In this document: one piece after another, positions 55,913 through 64,000 of the stretch | Numbering within the stretch: position 1 is the stretch's first letter | Layout of the letters: each line of letters opens with the position of its first letter | Origin: Amphiura filiformis | Lineage: Eukaryota; Echinodermata; Ophiuroidea; Amphilepidida; Amphiuridae | Assembly: GCF_039555335.1 (NCBI RefSeq) | Contig: NC_092647.1 | Span: 7,384,459-7,448,458, forward strand | Direction: 5' to 3' | Length of the DNA: 64,000 bases | Translations under genes and position numbers: made by a program | The notes under the pieces: model-generated | Database searches by the model: none | What the model saw: the letters and a program-made list of their open reading frames with translations, nothing else | Told to the model about the DNA's origin: nothing

Positions 55913-56266
55913 TTATCCTCTATACGGGTGTGTACCTATTTTCTGTGATGACATTATGTTGATTTCGTATGCAATGTAATCATGAATCAATTGTATCTTT
56001 TGGTTCGGTTTCATCTTTTGGTTCAGGTTCATGAGTTGTATCACCGTTAACAAGGTTAGAGGCGGAACTGTTTCTTTCGCCATTGATAAGCTTTCCACAG
56101 CTTTTTGAAACTTTAGACGAGGCGATTTGCGTTCTCCATTTGCTGCCTTTGCGTACAGGGCAAGTGTAGGCGCGTCAGGAATGTCATGAAATGCGTCGTC
56201 TGCGCACATGTCTAATTCCTTTGGTGGGCCAAGTTTTTGTATAAGTAGTGTTTGCAGGCTTTCAAG
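55913..56266 (-). CDS. TRPM-like exon G (terminal; possible frameshift)
   Basis: The phase-0 frame from exon F reads [20 protein letters not shown] to [20 protein letters not shown] and stays open to a TAA at 55913, 118 codons. The first 20 residues continue the coiled coil. In its last third another frame is also open and ends earlier (TGA at 55980-55982) with an acidic tail, [15 protein letters not shown] and [16 protein letters not shown], which looks more protein-like and repeats the NGER motif. The true end is therefore uncertain. Confidence 0.75.
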   Translation of the reverse strand, partial: LESLQTLLIQKLGPPKELDMCADDAFHDIPDAPTLALYAKAANGERKSPRLKFQKAVESLSMAKETVPPLTLLTVIQLMNLNQKMKPNQKIQLIHDYIAYEINIMSSQKIGTHPYRG

Positions 56267-59200
56267 CTGAATAAAAAGATAATAAATAGGAAATCAATGA
56301 TAAACAATAATAAATAATAAAGAATGAATGTCGTTATAATTATGACAAACATCAATATAAGTAATGAATGAATGAATTAAGTTCCATTACAGATCAATTA
56401 AAAAAATCGTAATGCATAATTGATTTTTACTCTCTCATTTTCTTTTATAACTTGTTTGCGCCTCTTATCCCAATTGGAAGTTGAGGAAAAACTAAATATG
56501 GTTTAGCTTAGTATTATGCTTATGTTTAAAACATCAGTAGGTTACCTTTTCATGAATTAAATTCACGTCTCCAGCTAATTTAGCCACGCTTTCTGTCAGT
56601 TCAATTATTCGTCGGTCTGTATTCTTCATTCTCTTATGCGTATCCCGTTGTTCTCTTTCCTGTTGATTCGCCAGGTAATCTTCTCCTTTCACTGACTCCC
56701 ATGTCGTTATTTCATGCAAACTGGCTTGTGTAAGAGGCGGCGCTATAAGTGATAAATATTAATCAATTGTACCAAAGGCTTTGAAATTATCACGTTATTG
56801 CACTGGAATTAGGTAATAAGCTGCATTAATTAGAGAAATGATACCTTTTGAACTCAAGTACAGATCTAAATGAACTATTTATTAAAAAATGATAGACAGT
56901 TTTCGACATTTTTTGAATGACAAACTGGGGGTCGAAATATTTTGTACGGGGATGTGCTACGCAGACTTTCGGATGCTGACTTTCTCTATTCTTACTTTCT
57001 GCAACTCGCCAGCATACCAATCTTTCACTAAAAGCACCCAAATTTTGCCCGCAATTGGCGCTTTTAAAGGCACTTTGCCCGAATGCCCCCATTGGGCGCA
57101 TTGGACTCAGCTGAAAGCCCACATTTGTTTTCAGGATCTGTGCATCGATATACCAAAGTCTGTGCGAAGGTACCCCAAAACCGTGGCACATCCATGTATA
57201 CTTTCAACCAGGAAGAGCCCCTCCCCGGGGTCAAGCACTCGCAACTCTTATCATAGTTGTGTTACGGGTCAAAATGGTGCCATAAATTGATAAGTAATTC
57301 TTAACACCCTCTATAACTAACCCCTTATTTCTCAAAAATCGACTGTGACAAAGTCTAATACACTAGCCACAGACTGTCCAGTGGAAGCGTAAACAAACAC
57401 GTACTATGCATGTGTTAGAATAATATCGAGGGTTCAGAACCAGAAAGCCGTAACTCACTGTGACCAGATCTCACAAAATGAGCATAAAGTTGGCTCCTTA
57501 CTTTGGTCTTCAAATATCAATATTTCATCCTTTTTGCTCATTTTGTGGGACCAGGTGATTGTGAGTTGAGGCTTTATAGCTCGCAACCCTCGATATGATG
57601 GTCCTCTTAAGGTGGCTGTGTACTCTCAGACATGCATGTAGTAAAAGTTCAATAACTTTGTAATTATTCGCGCAAAACATATAAAAGTATACATTTTTAT
57701 GAAGGCAAGACATCAATAAATCTTAATATAAATACAGATTTGGGGTAAAAACAACAATTTTGAAGAAAATCACAAAAAGTGAGTTTTGGCAATATTTGTT
57801 AGGTACATCATAACAAAAAACACTCTTTCCAAAATATTTTATTTTGTTTTTAGCTCAATCTTGAGGCTCCATACCAAAAACGGTTTTTTTATTCTTTTGA
57901 TATTGGCCTTATTTTTTGAGATATTGACCATATAAGGCATCAAAATGAACTTTTAAAATTCAAAAACGCCTATTTGCACAAAATGATGCCCAAAAACGGA
58001 AATAGACCAAAATATAAAAAAATGAGAAAACTGTTTCTTGAGTCGATCATGCTTTTTACGATGATCATATTTGCTTACCTGTAGATGCTGTATTTATTGA
58101 GTTATCGTGTACCTAAATCGTCATTTTACCGAGAAAATGATCATTGAAATAATGGCCGTTGAAGTTTAAAGTGGTCACATTTTGCACTTTCATCGAATCT
58201 CACAGGAGAATGCGACAGTTGTCGTTTTTGAAACTTATATTACGTGAACATCGGGTAAATCCACAGCCCCTTGAGAAGTTTGAGCGAAATCCATTCATAA
58301 CTTGATATTTAAATCGGGGAAAGAACTTGAAAAACCCACATTTTATCAGCTAAAACGGAGCCATTTGACCACTAGGTTTTTGTGAAATCAGTGCTTCCGT
58401 GGTGTTTCCATAAGATGCGCCGCGCATGCAGATAAGCGTCGCGTATTTGTGCGTTAACAAATTGCGCGATACGCAACGCGATGAGTTGTTGCGCGCGTGT
58501 ACCTTGCTGGTACAACAAAGATTTTCTTTCCTTTTCAATTTCAAACACGAGTGGAATAGTGAAATAAAATCCTTAAAATATTGCAGTTGGAGTTTACAAA
58601 TCTGGATTTTCATTCCTTGTATTTATAAAAAACATAACAAGGTACAAACATATCATAAAAACACAATTTTGAGAAAGAAACAATGGCTAGAGTACACAGC
58701 CGCGTTAAGTGGGGATTAATATTAATGGTTGATGTGTGGGTAGGCTAGTCCCAAATTTCGTGACATTTCTAGAGAGCCAGAGGATGATTTAAGCACTTCC
58801 CACCACGCCACTGTGTTGACTTGCGGTTAGCACAGCTGTGTGAGTGAACATGACACGACTGCTCGCACATATCATTGACGGCCATGGTTAAATTTGAATT
58901 CAGACTGATATATTTACAATAAAAACGCATTCACAATGCTGGTCGATTTCACATTTTATGTTACCTACAGAAGGTGTGAATTATCCTTCATGCATACATC
59001 ACTTTAGATCTGAAATCGACCAACTAATAATGACACACGCACAATTCTTAAACAACATCTTTTGCACAGAGTTCAATGGGATTTGAAAAGTAAAGTGGCA
59101 GTTGAAACTCTGGTGATAACACGTTTGCAGTGCATGATGGGGCTTCCTTAAATCATCCTCTGCTAGAGAGCTAACATGACTTACAATCGTGGTTATAAAC

Positions 59201-62200
59201 GTTTCTCTTGCGGCAGCAGGTGCAGTAAGCCGATTTTTGGCATTCTTTGCATGCCAGAACCAGTTTCTTACACAGCTCTTTCGTTAACAGATACAGGTGA
59301 CTCATGATAATGAATGGTGGTGGAAGAGGTGGTCTTTTGTAGTACTCTCTGATTAGCTTGTATCGTTGGTATTTCCAATATACGTCCGTGTTTTCTTGCA
59401 CAGTTGTGAATGTATAACTGGATGGGAATATTAGAAGAACAGGTTAAAAGCAGGAGGGTGAAAGTGCATAGGAACAATGCCGGAAACTACGTCACGCTAT
59501 TGTTCGACCTAGGCTACATATTTTTTAACGCATGCGTGTTCGTCAATACAGCTTTAGTCTCCTCCACCTTCGCAACACGGTACGTGGAGTGTCTGGAATC
59601 ACAATGACGGCGGAGGAGAATACTAGCTGGTCAAACAGTTTAATTTTATCAAGCATATAATACCTGAACAATCACCGTCATTTGATCTATTTACTACAGA
59701 ATATACTCAAAATATAATTTTAAAATAGTAAACCTGTTAACTTATATATTTGTGTACTAAAATATAAGGACACGTGAATAAAATCATGTCGAAGACAAAA
59801 TGGCCGCTAATCCGCCTATTGTGAGACCTAGGATACATATTTCGAAAGAGGGCAGCAGACTAGGATGCCTATCCCATTGTCTATTATTCCTGTTAAAAGC
59901 CTATAGATGAGTTGACCTCAATGTTTATCAACAAAGGCAAGGGACTGGTATATCGATATGCTTGAGTGAACCCCATGCATGCACTACACTGTTCAATAGC
60001 CTTATTGTGATGTGGCGGGAGTTTTAAAAGCATGGGTCCTGAACAAAATATGATGCGCGCGCACACTGTCAAGCAAAAAACAATTGAAATTGTGATGATG
60101 CGTTCGCATACCGTCAGGCATTGACGTCAGAAATCAACTCATCTATAATAGCTTATAATGTGGGTATATAACTATAGAGAGACATACATGTATCATAATG
60201 ATTCATAATACTGAGAGCGATTGAGAGTCTGAGAGCGATTCATACTTATGCGCAACAGAAAATCGGACGCCTGGTTCTGGCTCCTACAGTTTCATTATTT
60301 ATTTAATGTAATCGTACTATATGAAATATTAGATAAACTAAGCCACGTATGGGACATCGATTAAGTTAACACTATCATAATCTTACTTGAACATTGCAGA
60401 AAAGCCATGTTTGTGACATTAGTTCAGTTACAGTCTGATAAATTGAAATTTGCAATGAGATTTTTGTTGCGTCGATTTGTTATTAAGTTTGTACATTTTA
60501 ACTTGAAGAGCCATTTTTGACATTGATTAATTTACATCGTGATGCAATCTTACTTGAACATTTCAAAACGAACCACTTTTGTGACATGATGGACATCGAT
60601 TACGTGACAGCTTCACGTATGCGTTAACTTTCACCTGGGAACCAAGGGAGAACAGTGCCAGTGCATTGATTGGTCACCCCAGGTTAAATAAGAATAATTA
60701 TAGGGGGTATTACACCTGCCCAACTTTAATGCCTATTTTTGCATTTTCTCAAACATTATAGCGCATTGGGGACAAGTAAGATATGTATATTATAGGGGCA
60801 AGGACTACAACTACTGCACTGGAAATTGTATTTCAGCACAGACATCAGTTGTGGAGTTACAGTCAAAAATGAGGGAAACCCAATATTTGATCAATAAATC
60901 AATAACTACTTGCTTTGAGTTGCTGAATTTTCAATAGAGTAGTAGTAGTCCTTGCCCCTGTAATATACATATCTTAATTGTCACCAATGTGCTTTAATGT
61001 TTGAGAAAAATGCAAAAATAGGCACAAAATTGGTCAGGGGTGTACATGTAGTACCCCCTTAAATTAAATTAAATTAACTTGCACATTCCAATAAAAAGTG
61101 CCACGTATTTTTCATAATATTGATGTAATCTTACTTGAACATAGCAATAAGAAGATTGAGAAGAAGGACGTTGCTAAGAAACAGGTATATAACCAGCAGG
61201 ATTGCAGCAAACACTGGATTCTCAGGACAGTCTTCATCAATATCCCTGTTGCACTCAAAATCTAATGAAGACAATAGCGTTAAAATGGATTTTTTATTAA
61301 AATTAGGAATAAAACACGGGGAAACATTTATTTGTTCATCCACGTCTGTGGGCTCACCTCAAGTTCGGTAAGGACGTCAATGCCTTTTCGATGTTGCGCC
61401 GACATCCTTTGTACGCGTGCGTGTACACTGTGCGTAATTTAATTTACGCGAGTGATTCGATGCTGCGATCAGCGAATACACACCTACGTCACCGAACATG
61501 AGACGGAAAACCAACGGGGTATGGAGAAGAACGAGACGGATATAGTGGAAGTGAAAAAGAGTAAGGAATGAAAAATGTTGGTTTAAGAAACCGCACTCTA
61601 GAAACAAAGGCAAGGGACTGGTATATCAATATGCTTGAGCGAACTACACTATTCAATAGCCTTATTGTGAAGTGGCAGGAGTTTTAAAAGCACGGGCCCT
61701 GAACATGATATGACACAAAATATGATGCGAGTCAAGCGGGGATTCAAGTCACCTTTACTATCTTGATGAAAAGACATTAAAGGTTGTGATCAGATGTTTT
61801 CATGTTGTGTTTCTAATTTACATTGAGGCTTACCATTAAAAGAATGTTTCCAAATTTTGAATTAAATTTAGTAAAATTGATAAATAAAATCGCACTTACT
61901 ATCTTCAGCTTCTAATCCTTCACCAAACATCTGAATATATGGACGGTAAAACACGCGTTGCAATGTCTTTTGGTGAGTCGCATTGTTACTTCCTGGATGT
62001 AACACAGCTTCACTGGCTACGCCGTATGCTACGAGAAATACCAATAAGATACTCACGAACACGGCCAGATCTGCAAACTGAAGAGGATAAGAAAATTAAA
62101 TTGCGAAAAAGAACGACAAAATCCAAGATTTAATTGGCTGTTACCATGGTTACAGGACTTAAAGAAAGTGGGATTTGTTTCGGAAAAGTGTAAAATGGCG

Positions 62201-63158
62201 CCCAAAGATCCACTGATTACAAGGTACAACCCATAACGCTGCGCCAATGTACATTAACAGTGTGACATATCATTGTTCCCAGTTATACACAATATCTGTC
62301 TAAATTATAAACAAAAACGTACGCTAATTGAGTTGTGCTAATCATACGTCAATGCTGCGAGAAAAGTAGCCGCAATTCGAGGCCTGAAGGATTCAGGGTA
62401 CTTACCATTTTTTGTATCATGATAAGTTTCGGTCCCAGATGCTTATTCGCTGAAAAGATGTGTAATAATCTCATATAGAAGATAATGAGCGCTATAGCGA
62501 GCGTTATTATTGTGGCGTCTTTTCTGGCGCCGGGAATAAGACGTAACACACATCCTAAAGAAAAACAAACAAACAAACAATGAATAATATTACTATAACT
62601 TTGTTTCACGTGGTTTACCCCCCCCCCCACAATCACACACCCCGCATTTCCGACCCACAGCCATTATGTTTCTCATTTTCAAGAATGTGGTTAACAATAT
62701 GCACAGTATTGTCTCATTTCGTGAACAAAGGCCACACAGTAATTGTTACCTTGCGTTTGCTTTATAATCGTTCACCCATCTGAAACTATAATACCAGCTC
62801 ATTGCTCATTGCACAGGTAAAACAGAAACATATGTGCGTGGATTTAACCAGAGAAGATCTGATGTAACATAGTTTGGCTGTTTTCAATGAGTGTTATCTT
62901 GGTTTAATAGCTTTTAATGGGGTTTAAGTCCTGCAAAGGTCGTGGTGAATTCTACTGTAGACATGACTGCATCATGAGCACTGCAAAGGTCGATCATGTT
63001 TGCTGTGCAACATAACTGCACTATGGTATACTCTCAAATATGGTGTAATACCTACCTGTAATGAACACGACACTCTTAACAACATCAACGATATTCCAAA
63101 AATTGCTGAGCCAAAGAGACAAACGTTGACGCAACGATTTTGCGTCTTCCCTCCATAT
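55913..63158 (-). CDS. TRPM-family cation channel, C-terminal half (7 exons, 446 aa in the window)
   Basis: Exons, 5' to 3' on the minus strand: 63158-63056, 62554-62406, 62077-61900, 61261-61135, 59417-59185, 56742-56546 and 56266-55913. All join in phase; the 5' part lies beyond the window. In order it encodes [19 protein letters not shown] (S2-S3 side), [21 protein letters not shown] (S4 and linker), [20 protein letters not shown] (S5), a pore [17 protein letters not shown], and a Cys-containing turret [13 protein letters not shown]. It ends with S6 [18 protein letters not shown], the TRP helix [20 protein letters not shown] and a coiled-coil region. This is a plasma-membrane-type cation channel subunit, forming tetramers in this family. 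It is closest in pattern to the TRPM2/4/5/8 group. No Nudix (NUDT9H) domain follows. Confidence 0.88.
56546..56742 (-). CDS. TRPM-like exon F (coiled coil)
   Basis: (S)[19 protein letters not shown] to [20 protein letters not shown] matches the WE-x-x-x-x-E-x-F/Y-L motif after the TRP domain. [20 protein letters not shown] has heptad spacing of L/I/V. Phase 0 donor GTAACC. Confidence 0.87.
57423..57596. mobile_element. Small palindromic MITE (about 174 bp) in a TRPM-like intron
   Basis: ATATCGAGGGTTCAGAACC on the left is mirrored by GCAACCCTCGATAT on the right. AACTCACTGTGACCAGATCT and CTCATTTTGTGGGACCAGGT lie in the arms. Confidence 0.72.
57611..58704. mobile_element. 1.09-kb TIR element with TTAA duplication in a TRPM-like intron
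   Basis: The ends are GGTGGCTGTGTACTCTC on the left and GAGTACACAGCCGCG on the right. TTAA flanks both ends (57607-57610 and 58705-58708). The interior is AT-rich with no transposase frame. It is of piggyBac- or Kolobok-like target preference and a different family from family F. Confidence 0.82.
58772..59168. mobile_element. TIR MITE about 15 bp from the exon E donor
   Basis: CCAGAGGATGATTTAAG on the left is mirrored by CTTAAATCATCCTCTGC on the right. It is about 400 bp and non-coding. Confidence 0.7.
59185..59417 (-). CDS. TRPM-like exon E (TRP domain and Cys-rich segment)
   Basis: (N)[18 protein letters not shown] to KRNVYNHD plus one base; acceptor CCATCCAG, donor GTAAGT. After the TRP helix and the PPPFI turn comes [17 protein letters not shown], six cysteines counting CKKL just before it, unusual for this position. 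Confidence 0.9.
59451..59640 (+). repeat. Dispersed repeat family G, long copy, next to the exon E acceptor
   Basis: AGGAGGGTGAAAGTGCATAG to GGAGAATACTAGCTGGTC. It starts about 35 bp upstream of the exon E splice acceptor, so it sits where the branch point and polypyrimidine tract should be. Confidence 0.78.
59903..60145. mobile_element. TIR MITE (about 243 bp)
   Basis: TATAGATGAGTTGA on the left is mirrored by TCAACTCATCTATA on the right. The interior (AAAGGCAAGGGACTGGTATA, TTCAATAGCCTTATTGTGA) recurs without the ends at about 61605-61740. Confidence 0.68.
60380..61145. repeat. Degenerate repeat containing exon D donor-like words
   Basis: ATCTTACTTGAACAT, the reverse of the exon D donor region, occurs at about 60393 and 60547 as well as at the real donor (61129). 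Neighbouring words AAAGCCATGTTTGTGACAT, AGAGCCATTTTTGACAT and ACCACTTTTGTGACAT suggest an old tandem duplication, later split by the family-F insertion at 60703-61058. Confidence 0.5.
60703..61058. mobile_element. Family-F foldback MITE, copy 3
   Basis: GGGGGTATTACACCTGCCCA to GTAGTACCCCC, both arms preserved. TTAA follows on the right (61059-61062); TATA is on the left. Confidence 0.8.
61135..61261 (-). CDS. TRPM-like exon D (turret and S6)
   Basis: (N)[18 protein letters not shown] to [10 protein letters not shown] plus two bases; donor GTAAGA. It has two turret cysteines and the S6 signature NLLIAMF. Confidence 0.9.
61900..62077 (-). CDS. TRPM-like exon C (S5 and pore)
   Basis: [20 protein letters not shown] to [10 protein letters not shown] plus one base; acceptor CTCTTCAG, donor GTAAGT. 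The filter reads FGEG where characterised TRPM2/4/5/8 channels have FGQ. Confidence 0.9.
62406..62554 (-). CDS. TRPM-like exon B (S4, S4-S5 linker)
   Basis: (G)[18 protein letters not shown] to [11 protein letters not shown]; acceptor TTCTTTAG, donor GTAAGT. LRLIPGA and [19 protein letters not shown] are strongly TRPM2/8-like. Confidence 0.9.
62664..62976 (-). mobile_element. Family-A repeat, copy 6 (left half) in a TRPM-like intron
   Basis: The reverse complement starts CATGATGCAGTCATGTCTAC and runs through ACCACGACCTTTGCAGGACT to about GAAAATGAGAAACATAATGG, where it is truncated. Confidence 0.78.
63056..63158 (-). CDS. TRPM-like exon A (first in the window)
   Basis: [20 protein letters not shown] and [14 protein letters not shown] plus one base; acceptor ATCTCCAG, donor GTAGGT. 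SNFWN-x-x-DV is the TRPM signature before S3. Confidence 0.87.
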
Positions 63159-63401
63159 CTGGAGATTAAATAGAAATATGAGTGAAAAAGAGGGTTTCTG
63201 CCATACCGGCTGGTAAATGAAACAATCCATCTTTCACCTCGTGAATAGAAACACATCACATACAAACTTACTCGCCTTCATTATGAGATAACTCAGAATA
63301 TATGCATTTTAACACTTTCATTCTAACACTAGCTGTGTTGTTAATATTGAACTACATTTGACAAGTGGGGTAAATAAAAAATAATAAGTCTTTATTTTCC
63401 A

Positions 63402-63540
63402 CATCATCATCATCATCATCATCATCAGTCGGCTGCGGAGCAGGCGACTACAATCTTTCTCCAACTATTGCGATCTTGGGCAAGCGAAACAATTTTGTTT
63501 GGCTGCAACATCCCTCTAACATCAACATAAAACAACAAGC
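63402..63540 (-). mobile_element. 3' end of a non-LTR retrotransposon with a (TGA)n tail
   Basis: On the minus strand the frame RGMLQPNKIVSLAQDRNSWR and KIVVACSAAD ends in a stop that leads straight into eight or nine TGA repeats (63427-63402). LAQDRxxWRxxV is the usual C-terminal end of ORF2 in several non-LTR families. This is a severely 5'-truncated copy; only about 35 codons are left. Confidence 0.65.
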
Positions 63541-64000
63541 AAGGATATAAGTATATAAAAAAACACGAAAGAGACCAAATGACAAGTAAAATGACATGGA
63601 GGAGAATCATGAGATGATCGAAAGGCCATGAAGGCCAGAAGTGGTCATCCCCCAAATATCTATCACAAACACGATTTAAATAATGTTTTCGTCACCACAA
63701 AGGAAATTATCACCAATGAAATGACCTAAGCCTTGAAAATACCCGTAAATAAATTCGCCTTCTTTCTATGTTTAAATACTGTGAAAACGATTATTAGCTC
63801 TGAAGCAATAGGCGTATTAATAACAGCTGCGTTACTTTTTGTGCAGACTTTACATCGATTTTGACTTCGGTGCACGGCTTGCGAGATACCATTTTTCTTA
63901 TGAAGACACTATCGATTTTTTCACAAAAATTCCACATTAACCATAATTTCAGTCTTCATTTTCACTAAATTCAAAATCATTTTTGCCGTAAATAAAATTA
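63541..64000. other. No exon recognised
   Basis: Presumed intron of the TRPM-like gene. AT-rich, stops in all frames, no TRPM S1-S2 sequence seen. Confidence 0.4.

Noticed and set aside
56826-57290. Overlapping frames of 121 and 133 aa on opposite strands
   Set aside because: In a TRPM-like intron; no recognisable domain and no phase match with flanking exons.
60000-60160. Extra TRPM exon between exons D and E
   Set aside because: Exon D (AMF + AA) joins exon E (T + YTF) perfectly in phase and in family sequence, so no exon is missing.

Overview
The window is a stretch of animal genome. It is AT-rich, its genes are split by introns of 0.16 to 5.9 kb, and transposon debris is dense. Three protein-coding genes can be assembled exon by exon with consistent reading phase. 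The mix (an animal D-cysteine desulfhydrase/ACC-deaminase-like enzyme, a METTL27-like methyltransferase, a TRPM channel, Tx1-type and CR1/Jockey-type LINEs, many foldback MITEs) points to a marine invertebrate, probably an invertebrate deuterostome such as an echinoderm or hemichordate. That placement is inference; nothing here fixes the species.

Layout. 1-8000: a LINE ORF2 fragment, a large foldback repeat, a TTAA-flanked foldback, a 151-bp satellite array (about 3095-4500), then mostly featureless DNA with one small hAT-like element. 8010-14170: a decayed Tx1/L1-type LINE on the minus strand, split by a 1.37-kb TIR element that can be removed conceptually to restore the coding line. 14175-20250: nested non-coding repeats, no gene. 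20255-26754 (+): METTL27-like methyltransferase, 5 exons, 231 aa, with one GC-AG intron. 27295-50617 (-): D-cysteine desulfhydrase-like PLP enzyme, 9 exons, 389 aa, with two truncated LINEs and many MITEs in its introns. 50620-55910: intergenic. 55913 to beyond 63158 (-): C-terminal half of a TRPM channel (last 7 exons, 446 aa), with S4-S6, pore, TRP domain and coiled coil; its 5' exons lie beyond the window.

Relations. METTL27-like and the desulfhydrase are convergent, with about 540 bp between stop codons. The desulfhydrase and the TRPM gene lie head to tail on the minus strand. Nothing suggests the three act in one pathway. I found no prokaryote-like operon, CRISPR array or new multi-gene system. 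The most notable items are the animal desulfhydrase with a diagnostic active site, the unusual TRPM pore and terminal exon, the transposon with dense subterminal repeats inside the LINE, and several element families with readable target-site duplications.
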